From Cercophora sp. LCS_1 (lineage: Eukaryota > Ascomycota > Sordariomycetes > Sordariales > Lasiosphaeriaceae), in contig JAPZLL010000023.1 in assembly GCA_036250225.1 (NCBI GenBank), positions 434,001-498,000 of the forward strand: 64,000 nt of DNA, given 5' to 3'. Under the pieces are notes generated by a model that was not told the DNA's origin, did no database searches, and saw nothing but the letters and a program-made list of their open reading frames with translations. The translations under genes and the position numbers were made by a program. The first letter of the stretch is position 1; every line of letters starts with the position of its first letter. Shown in pieces: positions 21,289-32,413 of the stretch.

Positions 21289-23347
21289 ATGGCGAACCCA
21301 AACCCGTATGGCGGCTTTGGAGCCCGCAAGTTCAGCATCAACCGAAACACGGGTGTCCCTCGTCCTGCCAGACGCTTCTCCATCGAGCCCAGTGTCTCGA
21401 CAGAGGCCAACAGCAAGGTGCATCGCCAGTTCCGCGCCGCTCATGAAGGGTACCTATGGTTGTCACTAATCTCCCCGAGCTATCTCTAACGACTCGTGAA
21501 CAGCCATCTTCCGCATGCCGGCCTTGATGCCACGAGAGCATCGACTGGCGTCGTCTGGTGCACTGAACGTGCGGGCGAGCATGGCTTCTTTGAGGAGCCC
21601 GATAAATGGGCAAACCTAGGACGTACGTTGCTCCCTTCCCCTTGGCGCTTGGCGCATTGCTGACCGCAAACTAGAGGGTGCTCCCGAGGTATGAAACCCA
21701 GCTCACGATGCATCCCACATACTCACCCATGTAGGTTGAGGATGATATCGAGGGTTGCTTTCCCCGTCCCACCCACATCGATATCTCGGCTGCTGGGCGC
21801 GAGTATGGCCCTACGGCCGGCATCAAGCCCCTTCGTGTAAGTGATGATGCTTCATCTTACACCTGCCCTCATCTCACCTAAACCCACCACTCCGGGGGCG
21901 ATATCTGACCTTGATATCACAGGAAGCTGTGGCCCATCTCTATAATGAGATGCACCGCAAAGATCAACCCAGCAAGTATACGTGGGAAAATGTGGCCATC
22001 GTCCCGGGCGGCCGCGCAGGTCTGATCCGCATTGCTGCCGTTTTGAATAACGCTTATGTCGGGTTCTTCATCCCCGATTATACAGGTCAGTGAGCTCTAC
22101 CGACCCAACCAGGTCCGGGCCTCGACATAGATGAATGGACGCCCAAACAGTGTCACTCTCCCGAGCCCGGCTTTTCCTCGTATGACAAGATCAGCTAACA
22201 CAAGCAGCGTACAACGAGATGCTCTCGTTGTTCAAGAACGTACGTACCATACATGACCCCGTGCAGCAACAGCTAACATGGTCAGTTTGCCGCCATCCCC
22301 GTGCCCCTGAGCGAGGAGGACGGTTATCACATCCACCCAGACAAGATCGCCGAGGAGATTGCCCGTGGCACCGGCGTTATCATCACCTCCAACCCGCGTA
22401 ACCCGACCGGCCGGGTCGTCACCAACCCGGAGCTGGCTGAGATTCAGGACATCTGCCGTGACCGCGCCACCCTGGTGAGCGATGAGTTCTATGCCGGGTA
22501 CAACTACACCAGCGACTGCGACGGCACAACCATCAGCGCTGCGGTACGTCCAACCCATCCTCCCTCACCAGCCTCCAAACTAACACACCATCAACAGGAG
22601 AACGTCTTCGACGTAGACGAAGATGATGTCCTCATCATCGACGGTCTAACCAAGCGTTTCCGCCTGCCCGGCTGGCGCGTAGCCTGGATCCTCGGCCCCA
22701 AGGAATTCATCAAAGCGTGAGCACTCCCCTTTTTCCTTCCCCTAATCTCAACCCAGACTAACAAAGACAATCCCCAGCATCGGCTCCTGTGGCTCCTACC
22801 TCGACGGTGGCACCAACGTCCCCTTCCAAGAAGCCGCCATCCCCATGCTTGAGCCTGAACTCGTCAAGAAGGAAATGGCCGCTCTGCAGCGCCACTTCCG
22901 CGACAAGCGTGACTACGTCGTCCAGCGCCTGCGTGAGATCGGCTTCGTCATCAAGTTTGTGCCCGACTCGACCTTTTACCTCTGGCTCAATCTCGAGGGT
23001 CTGCCCGGTCCTATCTCGGACGGTCTCAACTTCTTCCAGGCCTGTCTCGAGGAGAAAGTGATTGTGGTGCCGGGCATCTTTTTCGACTTGAACCCCGCCA
23101 GACGTAGGGACTTGTTCGATTCACCGTGCCATCACTTTGTGCGGTTCTCGTATGGACCCAAGATGGAGACGTTGACGCTGGGGCTTGATGGGATTGAGCG
23201 TGTTGTTAACAAGTGAGTTTTCTTTGGATTGTTCTGGGAATTGGTGGGATGCTGATAATTGGCTGTAGGTTCAAGAATCTCGAGAACCAGAAGAAGTCGG
23301 GCGGTTCGCAGGAGACTACTACAGTGGGCGTTATTGGGGGTGCTTAG
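21289..23347 (+). CDS. Class I/II PLP-dependent aminotransferase (ten exons)
   Basis: Pyridoxal-phosphate enzyme of fold type I, probably an amino acid transaminase; the substrate cannot be told. Predicted exons: 21289-21449, 21504-21622, 21675-21688, 21735-21836, 21923-22085, 22208-22239, 22286-22543, 22598-22716, 22778-23212, 23269-23347. All introns are GT-AG and all junctions keep frame, giving 493 residues. The third exon is only 14 nt and the sixth only 32 nt. The PLP lysine is Lys302 in DGLTKRFRLPGWR. SNPRNPTGR is the conserved NPTG turn and DEFYAGYNY the Asp/Tyr cofactor contact. The C-terminal small domain follows, ending VRFSYGPKMETL. The family is close to the 1-aminocyclopropane-1-carboxylate synthase/MocR-type aminotransferases, but a bona fide ACC synthase is not claimed. 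Confidence 0.88.
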
Positions 23348-26134
23348 GTGTGTGCTTTGGGAAGGGGAAAAGGGGGTTGGCCCATGGGGCTCTTCTCTGC
23401 AGGAGGGTATTTGCAGCGTTGGGTCCATCAAGGGGTAATAAGAGTTAGGTAGTCAAAACCGGACAACGTCTCGGGCTTTTGGCATCATCTCACGGTGAAT
23501 TCTGACTACCAGATGTTTTCACGAGAGACATAGTCATTGATCCCCCCTTTCCGGGACTTTGCCTTGCGTCCAGCCATCCTTTCCAATAATTATGGCCGCC
23601 GGTCCACTGTGTAAGGCCGAGGCAGGGAGTGGGGTTCGCCGATGCCGTGGAGCTGAAGAGTCTAAGGCCCCTTTTGTTTCGGACCGATGTTGCGGAGGTG
23701 GAGTGGATGATCAGGCTGAGTAGAGGCCGAAGCCGGCCGTTGTGTTTTTGAAGGATTGCCGTCGGTGGATATTCAAGGCCAAGCGGGGCCGTCAGAAGTC
23801 TCGAAGGGTTCGTTTATTGGTTTTCAGCAGTGTGAATCAACTAGTAGAGGTTCATATGGCTGCCGGCGGTGGGTACGTCGAGAGTGAGGGTTCGATGATA
23901 TCCAGGATCTAGTTGTAGGGGGCAATCAGCCAGGCATCTCCAATCCCCAACCTCCAGAGCAATACGCCACGGCATATGCCACGGCCTCCTGAGTCTTCCG
24001 AGTACCAATGTGAGTTCTGGAAACCTCTCGGCTTCGAGGGCATCCTAGCGGACGTAAACCCAAAGCCTAGAAGATTAAGGACAGCCCTTCATGATCTCGG
24101 TAAGGCATTCACGAGATACTTGGAGGGTTGGAGAGTTGGATATGCCCGCTTGACGCCCCCAAAGAGTACGCGTATAAGACCCGTTTTCTAGGTAAACATA
24201 CCAGCTGAGGCTGGCATCGAGAGGTCGATAATCCATCAGCTGGCTTGGTTCGGGTCTCGAGAGAATCGGAGGTGATGACGTCGCCCCGGGCTGTTGATCA
24301 GGCTGGCGGTTTGTGTCATCGTGCGGGTGGAATCACGGTAGCTCTCGCCAGGGAAAAGGGGTCGTGTTCAACGTCGTCGAATCGGTGTCAACACGGACTT
24401 GATATCCGTCGTGGTATAGCCTAGATTATAACAATGCCATAGAATCCAAGGTTAGTTCTGAACCAGCCATTCAACACCTGCGCAAGGAATCGACACTGCA
24501 TCCCCCGACAATGGCACACGGGCGCGAGAAGGGGCCGGTGTTCATTTCAAAACCGATTGCTAGGGTAGAGAAGAGTGCTTCGGTGCAAACTTATGCCATG
24601 TTGTCGGTGACGAAAACGGCGGCAGAATCAAACCTTGAGAATCAATGGACCATGACGATGGGCTCCCTCTTCGCAAGGGCTGACAATCAAAAAGGGTACC
24701 TCAGTGCCATGGCCAAGTCATGCCTCGGCAAATCGGTCACCTGGCCACGGTGGCACTGAACCCAGAGACGGCCAGCGTCTCGGAAATGACTTGGCCAGCA
24801 AATATCCCGTGGCTGCCCGTCGGTGTCCGACCCTCCCCCTGCGTTCTCGCTTTCCAGCCCGCCGCTTTCTCGCGAAGGGCGAGTGGGATGCCCTTCCATC
24901 GATGCGGAACGGCGCAGGACGAAGGAACACGCCCAGCGGACACCTGACCCGGCCTCATTCCTTTAGCCAAGTTGCGAGGCCGTGGGGGAAGCTGAAGGAG
25001 GCGCCGACTGAGGCGTGGAATGTTGCCCGTGGGATGTGCTGAGATGTGACGGGCCGACACGGGCTGAAGGGGGCATCTGCACGCTTGACACATCGATCCA
25101 TCGATCCCCAAGGGCCGTAAGGGGGGACCCCTAGTAGGTTCAGGAAGGTGCCGTCTGCGTGTGGGAAAGAGCTGCGCATAGCCGGCGTGGTTACCGTCGG
25201 CCTTGGACACGGAAGGAACGAGTGAGCAAAGACCGGTCTGGCCACGGCGTGGACAAGAGAGACGGTGTGTTCTCGGCTCTCTTACGTGATTGTCGCCTAG
25301 GGGTTCGGCGTCGAAAGTAAACAGGGGTGTGAGGGTGTGTGTTTTTTCGACCCTCGATGACACAATTTCCCCAGCCGGCGACTGGCTGGCGGCTCGCCGG
25401 GTACGGGTTACAATATGGGACCTGTGCGATCAACGTGGCAGGTCCATGGCAGCGAACATAGCCTGCTCTGCTGTGTTGAGTGGATGGTTGGAGATGACCA
25501 ACCGAGGCAACAAGAGGGAAGGTAGACGATGTGAGTATGTCGTGATGCACTTCCGGTTCCTACACCCACTCTAAAGCTGTCACCTCCGTGCAACAGCAAT
25601 AAAACCATTAAGGGGTGCAGTTTTGGTGATGTTTGTCGGATGAGATCCAATTGTCTTGGCATGCCTTGCTCACCGAGCGCTCACCTTGACTCAAGAACAC
25701 CTGCCAAAAAAAGGGACAGGGATGTTTCTAGACGATTCCGAACACAACAAACAACCACAACTCCACCATACAGGCATAAAAACACACAACTAAGTTTCAT
25801 CTCATAGAAACAAGACGTAAACTCCGATTTTTTTTTAAAAAAAAGCAACACCAAAAAGCCGAGGTACACATATACCAAGGCGGCCACTACCCGACCCGAA
25901 ACCTCTCCGTCTCATCACGCAATCCCATCAACATTCGGCAACATCGCTCAGAAAACAACACCGTCGAAAGCACTAAACACCACTCCCCCACACGAAACAA
26001 CACCGATCCGATCAACCCAAATCAATCCCCACCAAGCCGCTCCCGATCCAATCAACACACCCATCACCACCACCGCCAAAACAAAAAGCTGGGGCACCAC
26101 CTTCCTACAGCATCCCCCAAACCCATCCCAATCC
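23348..26134. other. Gene-poor stretch of about 2.8 kb
   Basis: No gene is supported. Frames such as 24737-25363 minus and 23976-24191 plus overlap others and have no recognisable domains. The last 450 bp, just upstream of the next gene, is strongly CA/CCA-rich on the plus strand, which resembles a fungal 5' leader. No RNA gene or mobile element is visible. Confidence 0.45.
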
Positions 26135-26686
26135 ATGACCCCCACCAGCATCCCAACCCGTCTTTTTTTGCATCCCCGTAGTTTTCTCCGCCACTACGCA
26201 CACTCCCACAGCGGCACACCAACAGCAGCAGTGACCCATCATCATCTCCGCCAGTTCAGTGGCAGCTCCAAAGGAGCAAGGATGGTGGCAACCACACCTT
26301 CAGTCCCCGCACCCACATCGAGCACGTCACCGCTCCCCGGCTCGCACGCCACGACGGCAGCACCACCCGACGTTTGCGCCGGTGCTGCACCAGCAGACCC
26401 AAACTCCACGTCACACCAGAAGCCACTCCCGGCTCTGCCATCACCAGAGGATGTGGCTGCCGCCAATAGCAGTTCTGGGGACAGCGGCATTACCGTCATG
26501 GAAGTCAACGGAGCGGCCGTGGCTCTGGACAGGCTAGGTCCCATGGTTGTCGCAAAGGACGGGACCGTCTCGCGCATCAACAACTGGGGCGAGATGACGG
26601 CCATTGAGCGGGAGAATACGCTGCGTATCTTGGGCAAGAGGAACCAGTTACGGCTTGCGAATTTGAGGGGAGAGAACAAAAGTTGA
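26135..26686 (+). CDS. Small conserved fungal protein of unknown function
   Basis: A single-exon frame of 183 residues. The first 110 residues are Ser/Thr/Pro/Ala-rich and probably disordered; the first 45 are rich in Arg, His and Ser with no acid, so a mitochondrial presequence is possible. The C-terminal 60 residues form the informative part: RLGPMVVAKDGTVSRINNW, then GEMTAIERENTLRILGKRNQ and a short basic helix. I recognise this as a recurring module in small uncharacterised fungal proteins (LGPMVV-DGT-SRI-NW, then a T-RILGKRN helix), but I know no function for it. The start could also be the internal Met at residue 50 (MVATTPS). It converges with the bZIP gene 519 bp downstream. Confidence 0.75.
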   Translation: MTPTSIPTRLFLHPRSFLRHYAHSHSGTPTAAVTHHHLRQFSGSSKGARMVATTPSVPAPTSSTSPLPGSHATTAAPPDVCAGAAPADPNSTSHQKPLPALPSPEDVAAANSSSGDSGITVMEVNGAAVALDRLGPMVVAKDGTVSRINNWGEMTAIERENTLRILGKRNQLRLANLRGENKS

Positions 26687-27205
26687 ATGGAGCTTTTCTT
26701 TCTTTTTTTTTCTTGTTTGTTTTGATAGTTGCAGAGTGGTGGTTAGAAGCACCATATTGGTAGGAACAAGACGTTATGGTTGTCAAAGATGAACATTGTT
26801 CATTGTCTTTGGGTACCTCAACCCGCAGTGTGTTCAACCATAAACCGTTGCTTTGTGGCTATGAATATCAGGTTTGATCAACGTGCATTCAACTCATCTC
26901 CTAGAGCTCCTTGCCCTTGTATCCCCAAGGACCCGAATCAAACGTCCTCCTTGTTTTCGCCGCCGAGACGGCGCTGGGTCGACCCCCGAAAACTCGACTC
27001 AGATCTTGCTTGGTAAAAGCACGCAAAAATTCGCAAAGATAGCCTCCGCTTCACTCGCAAAACGCAATTGCCCAAACGCCCGATCGATGATGGTATATAA
27101 TTCCACAGCCTTCCAGTAAAAGCCCCGCCCCGCCCCGGCCAACCTTCCCGACAGATCAAGGAGATTGAATCGTTCGACAAAACATAAATCGTTGTTTCCA
27201 TTTGC
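26687..27205. other. Convergent 3' region
   Basis: Expected 3' untranslated regions of the small conserved protein gene and the bZIP gene. There is a T-rich tract at about 26696-26720. Nothing else is recognised. Confidence 0.45.
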
Positions 27206-28918
27206 CTAGTCCTTTCGTTTTGTTGACCTCTTCGAGTCTGAATCGTCGGCAGCTGTGCTCGAACCAGAGGCGCTGGTGCTGTCCTTGCCATCGTCGTCGC
27301 TGCTGTTCCCGCCGGCAGCAGCCTTGTTGCCGCCCTGGGCCGAGAACTCCTTGAGGAGCCTCTTGAGTACGTCGTCTTTGCCGCCGTGTTTCTCCGTTAC
27401 CAAGCTCTTGAGCCACTTGTTCTCCGTCTCGAGGGCCGAGATGCGTCCCTCGAGCATGGTTACCTTCTCCGTCATCTCCTTGGCCGACTTCTCGAGGGCC
27501 TGCTCGCGCTGCTTCTTCTTGATGCGGAACCGGGCACTGGCTGCCGTGTTGCGCTTTCGCTTGTCCTCTTCGGCCGCGAGGCGTGACGCATCTTCGAAGC
27601 TTAGCGTCCGGTTGGGAGGGCTAACATGGTTCCCCTCAGCTTTGCGTTTCTCGCCGGCCACTGGCCCGACTTCGGATACATACCCTGCATGGACAGGTGG
27701 AAGATAGGCCGTCTGCGGGTTGGGCTGGATGGGCTGCAGGTTGCCTAGGTGGCCCTCCGTGAAGGACGGGATGGTGGGCGAGGTGTAGTTGCTGCTAAAG
27801 TCCCCAAAACTAAAGTCGCCTGGAGCCATGGTTCCATGGTCAGCATGCAACGAAAACCGATATGATAACCGATACTTTTTGTACAAAAGAACTCTAACAA
27901 CGCATCGCCAAACCCCAAGATAGGACAAGAACAAAAAGAAGGGGGGCCGAAGCCAGAATCGAAGACGGCAGTGTCGCCAATGAAAAGGGCGGAGGCCCGG
28001 GCGGATTGAGCCAGACACACGGCGGTCGGGACAGCCAGTGTTGATGCCCCATGGCCGATGGTGCAATCTCCAGCCAAGTCACGGGGAATGACACCATCTT
28101 CGGCACCGCCCGCCATTTGTCAGCCCCCAGACAAGGCCGCCATCCCTCGCTTTGAATCCCTAGGTGCACCCCCAGCACCCCCAAGAGACTCGTGCTCCCA
28201 GGCGCATGCATCACAGGCCCAACCCCTCCCAATCAAGACGCGGTCCAGAGCATGGGGGGCAGCCGAGCACAGAGAGTGGGGTGGCAAGGCAAACCCGTTG
28301 CGCCGATTCGTGATAAGCCAGAGCCCTCTCTTTGGTGGGTTGGGTTGCTGCACACCGGGTGTTCCACCGGGCCATCTCAGAGCGACTTGCTCTGGCGCGG
28401 CTCTCCCGCAAAGGGCACTCGCCTCATTTGCGGGTATCCACGTCGAGGATCCAAACGATGACGACCATGATTTTCCTCCTAGTTTTGTGATGCCACGACG
28501 TTGTTGAAGATGAGGGGACAAGACAAAAAGGCCTCATGTGGGATGAACAAGAAAGACCAACACGTATATGAAAGCGCAGCAAAATAGCTACTCTCTTCAA
28601 GCAAAAACGGCATAAAATGAAAATCAACTCACTTGACATGAAATTCAGATCCGCCGAGAAGTCCGTCAGAAGGGGGTCTGTAGGGGTGATGTCGTCGACG
28701 GGTGAAGTTTGTGTGACCGTCTCCGGCTTCGCGGGCGGGGCCTGGTAATCCGTGTTTTGACCCGTCTCAAAGTCGAAAAACTGGGTGTTGGTGAAGAGAG
28801 CGAGGTCCTTGGCGAGCTGGTCGTCGTTGACGAGTTCCTCCTGAGGCTGCTCTTGCACATGGTTGAGATTGCGCAGGTACTGGGCCACATTGACCCGTCC
28901 CCGGTTGTTGTATGACAT
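27206..28918 (-). CDS. cys-3: CYS-3/MetR-type bZIP transcription factor (sulfur regulation)
   Basis: bZIP activator of the Neurospora CYS-3/Aspergillus MetR/fission yeast Zip1 type, which switches on sulfur-assimilation genes under sulfur limitation. Predicted exons are 28918-28633 and 27819-27206, giving 299 residues; splicing joins A to GC as Ser96 and the frame is continuous. The N-terminal exon begins MSYNNRGRVNVAQYLRNLN and carries an acidic FTNTQFFDF segment, both as I recall them in MetR-like proteins. The basic region is KRKRNTAASARFRIKKKQRE, followed by a leucine zipper (MTEKVTMLEGRISALETENK and onward). The tail is Ser/Asp-rich. The intron of 813 nt is far longer than any other here, and an in-frame ATG in good context (ACCATGG, 27829-27827) overlaps its 3' splice site, so a shorter isoform starting MAPGDFSF is possible. 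Confidence 0.82.
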
Positions 28919-30586
28919 GGTGATGTCTTGCTGTCGAATTGAAACGACTCGGCCGAAAATGCGAAGCCTTCGATCTTCCTCTTGATTCGCGCTGTTCGGT
29001 GCGGCGAGGGGTTGTTGGTGAAAACTTTGTGAGAGCGAGATCCCTGGGTTCCTGGCTCACAAAAGACGGATTTTCAGTCCTTTGTTGTTGGTGGTTGTCG
29101 ACGGCGAGGACCGGTGGAAAGAGTTGAGGGTTGAGTCCTGAAAGCACTGGACAAAGGCTTGGGGCGGGGTGTCTATTTGGTGGACCGGGCCTGTGACAAG
29201 CGGAGCGGTTACCGGCCTTCCTGAAAATCCCCACAAAGTTGGAGTCAGCGGTGAGTAGGATGGAGCCAACAGCGTCCGAGGAATTCCGCCGTTTTCGCTG
29301 GCCGAGTTTGAACGATTGGTGGTCGTGATTTGTCGTCGCTGGAGGCGTCAACCTTTGAGACAGACAGGACAGCGATGCAAAGAGTTCAAATTTGGGGACT
29401 CGTGGGAAGCAAGTCAGAGAAGTTCATCGGAAGATGCCTCTGGCTGGCATCCGATGGATACTATTAGTCAGAGGACAAAGGGAATCCCACGCCCGCGTCG
29501 GGAGAATTCAGAAATTGCCCCTCTCATCACCAACCCGCCACTGCAGCAGGCTCAGCGTGGTTGTCCGCCAATCGCAGCACAGAATGCGCCCACTAACACA
29601 TTTTCATCGCCCGACAGCGTTAGCAACCGAACGAACCACTGCGGGCTCTTTTTACGAACTGCAGAGTTTCAACAACAAAGCCAACCACCAACGTTCCTGG
29701 CGTCGGTCTTTCGGCCGACCTTGTTCCTGAACCTGATGCTCATGCTTCCACCTGTAGACTGTCTCACCTGACAACTCCGAAGCCAGGAAACAAAGGCTAA
29801 AGAACCCGCCCTATGCATAGCATACATGCTGCCGCCCACCCTGCATCTTTGATCGCGAACAATGCCTCTTCGGTGCCTCCGAAACGAGGGCTCGCTCACC
29901 GGCCCAAGGATTATGATTCCCACAGCCCGGAATTGCAGCAGCTCGCTCACATTGCTCAGCGGGACCAGGGCATGGCAGTCCCATTCTACAGTTGCCACCC
30001 ACCAAGCTCGGCAGTGACGCCGGGCCCTGCGCCTGCGACAACAGGCACCTATTCGCGCCCACACCTGTATGCAATTGACAAGTCGGAGGCTTGGGTCGGC
30101 TCGTGAAAGTCTCTTTCGCTCGCAAGCGAGCTGGCGCACAGAGGCCGGATGCCCAGAAGAGGGAAGGCGGCCGTCCAGCCAGGCGACTAGGGGCAGCCCA
30201 CGCCGAACTCGGCCGGATAAAAGGTGCGTTCATCCCACTCGGCTGGACTCGGCAATCGCTCCGATCTCTAAGAACCCCTTTTCCCATGATGCATCGCCCC
30301 CGAGAGAAATTGAACCTCCCAAATTTTTGCTTTGCCAATATTCTGCACATCTCAATAAGAGACATGTATGATCATTCCCCCAGGCACACCTACCCGCTGA
30401 GACGGCATGCCACAAGTTGGGGAAGCAGCCGATCACTGGGTATGAAATGAGGGGTGCGTTTGCTAAATCGGGACCCAGAGTGTGGGGTTGGACAGGGGAA
30501 GGAGAAAACGTGGAACGTGGGACACCTCGGCCAGGCGTTCCTGACTCTGCGCACAGGCCACAGCAGCAGGAAGGACGCGGTTTGCG
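28919..30586. other. Divergent intergenic region, bZIP and CHL4
   Basis: This 1.7-kb stretch lies between two divergent genes and should contain their promoters. Frames up to 190 codons occur on the minus strand next to the bZIP start, but they are in other frames and have no domain. A long 5' leader for the bZIP gene is likely. Confidence 0.4.
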
Positions 30587-30592
30587 ACGCGT
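30587..30592. promoter_or_regulatory. MCB-type element upstream of CHL4
   Basis: The palindrome ACGCGT, the binding core of the cell-cycle factor MBF, lies 137-142 bp before the CHL4 start codon. In GC-rich DNA this hexamer also occurs by chance (others are seen at about 6106, 53441 and 56729), so the role is only suggested. Confidence 0.3.
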
Positions 30593-30728
30593 CTAACGTG
30601 GGGGTTCCACCCGCTGCCGCCAAGCCTCCAGCGAAACCGTGTTGTTGACATCGTGATGTCAATTACGCGGCGTGCCACCGTGGCGTGGTTTCGTTCCTAA
30701 TCCGGGCCATGTACCCATCATCCCCATA

Positions 30729-32246
30729 ATGTCTCGAATATCCGTCCCCACAGCAGGACGCCTCAGATCCGACATCCGCGTCAACGCCTCCAACCCAGCG
30801 GTCACCAAAATCCTCAGCCGACTGTCGCGCGCCTCTCTCCTCTCCATCGCCCTCGAATGGCTCGACGATACCGAGTCCCTCGCGACCCCCTACCTCGCCC
30901 CGGCGGACGACGATATCGAGTCGGAGGATGAAGACGATCTCAACCCAGCGGTCGCCAGCCGCGAGGCCCTCGTCGAACTCTACACCACCCTCCAAGCCCG
31001 CAAGGGCTCCAAGCGCGAAGTCCTCGACCGCATCCTCGAAGGCGACTGGCGTCACGGCCTGACGCTCTACCAGCTCGCCATCGCAGACCTGCAATATCTC
31101 TACGACCATCCGCTCTCGCAGAAATGGACGGCCTACCGCATCGTGCCCCTCAAACCGCTCGATCCCAACGCCGACCACGACGACAACGCCCCGCCGATGG
31201 ACGAGGACAAGCAATCCCTCACAATCCCGCGCTTCCACCCCTCCACATTCATCGCCACCCTCCACACGCAGGTCCTGCCGGACGTTAAGGTGCATTACAA
31301 CTTTGATCGCCACCAGACACTGCCCATCTTCCTGCTGCGGATATTTATCCTCGAATCGCCATATAACACGGCGCTGAGCACTTCGGCTGTGAATTTTGAG
31401 ACGTCACGGACCGTGTATATCGCATTTCCGGATAATTCGCCTCATGTTTTCATCTCTAAACCGCAGTCGTTGGGCGTTGGTGGTAGCGGCGGTGGGGAGG
31501 CGAAGAGTCTGAGGAGCTTGATTGTCGAAGGTGTGCCTAAAGCTTTGTCGCGGCCGAGGCAGAGGGTCACGCTCAAATCGACGAGTTTGGTGACGAGGAA
31601 CCTGGAGGAGATGGTGGAGAGGAGGGGTGCTGGGAGGACGAACCTCGCGGGCGGTGGTTGGGGGTGGTATGCCGATGAGAAGTTAAAGGAGAGTCCGTTG
31701 GACTTAGCGCTGCCTACTCCCCCTTTGTCGGAGGAAGATGATGGGAAGGGCAAGGGGAAAAGGAGGGCGGGGGTGACGGAGGAGGAAAAGAGGGAAGAGA
31801 GGTCCAACAAGAGGAAGAGGTTGGTTGCGAAGGCGAGGTTTGGGGAGAGTGCAAAGATTGGGGATAGAAAAGGTGTAGAGAGGGTGGATATTGTTATCGA
31901 AGACCCATTCCCTACCGCTCGGGGGAAGAAAGCACCGGTTGAAGAGGTGGGCGATGACGAAGATGAGATGGATTGGGAAAGCGGCGCATCTAGAGGGAGA
32001 AAAAGCCGCGCGAATGTGGACTTGACTGCTGATCAGGAAAATGACGACATTGAGGGAGGCCATTGGAGGCCGTTTGTAAGGTTGACTTTTCATGGCTCTC
32101 ATGTCTTTGCTGGGATACGGCAACTTGTCGAGCATGGTATCATTGATGGGGAGCGGATGCCGGGCTGGATGACCGGAGAGGAAGGCGTTACGGTTGGCGC
32201 TGTGAGAAACGGACGGATTAGAGGGAATAAGGGTTCAGGGGTATAG
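30729..32246 (+). CDS. CHL4: Kinetochore protein CHL4 / CENP-N
   Basis: Inner-kinetochore subunit (Chl4 in yeast, Mis15 in fission yeast, CENP-N in animals) of the constitutive centromere-associated network, which binds CENP-A chromatin and supports chromosome segregation. It is a single-exon frame of 505 residues. The N-terminal segment, LRVNASNPAVTKILSRLSR-like, is followed by LQARKGSKREVLDRILEGDW and RHGLTLYQLAIADLQYLYDH, the strongest family signature. The middle includes NFDRHQTLPIFLLRIFILES and VYIAFPDNSPHVFIS, then a basic and acidic low-complexity insert at about residues 330-450, and the conserved end RPFVRLTFHGSHVFAGIRQL. The start at 30729 is preferred over an in-frame ATG 19 codons upstream because the protein begins with the family-like MSRISVPTAGRLRSD. 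The TatD gene converges only 167 bp away. Confidence 0.87.
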   Translation: MSRISVPTAGRLRSDIRVNASNPAVTKILSRLSRASLLSIALEWLDDTESLATPYLAPADDDIESEDEDDLNPAVASREALVELYTTLQARKGSKREVLDRILEGDWRHGLTLYQLAIADLQYLYDHPLSQKWTAYRIVPLKPLDPNADHDDNAPPMDEDKQSLTIPRFHPSTFIATLHTQVLPDVKVHYNFDRHQTLPIFLLRIFILESPYNTALSTSAVNFETSRTVYIAFPDNSPHVFISKPQSLGVGGSGGGEAKSLRSLIVEGVPKALSRPRQRVTLKSTSLVTRNLEEMVERRGAGRTNLAGGGWGWYADEKLKESPLDLALPTPPLSEEDDGKGKGKRRAGVTEEEKREERSNKRKRLVAKARFGESAKIGDRKGVERVDIVIEDPFPTARGKKAPVEEVGDDEDEMDWESGASRGRKSRANVDLTADQENDDIEGGHWRPFVRLTFHGSHVFAGIRQLVEHGIIDGERMPGWMTGEEGVTVGAVRNGRIRGNKGSGV

Positions 32247-32413
32247 CTGCTAGCTCCAAGCCCGGAAAACGCCAATAAGGTGATGTAACAAAAGTATATA
32301 CCCGGGGAATAGGCGTTACAGCGGAATGGAATGGGACGGAATTGTCAAATCCATTGTCTTGCCCTTCGATCGGAGAGGCCGCTTTCTATGTGATGCCCGG
32401 ATCGGATGATAAT

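Noticed and set aside
28120..28521. 133-codon frame inside the long bZIP intron
   Set aside because: No recognisable domain and weak codon bias; treated as intron sequence.
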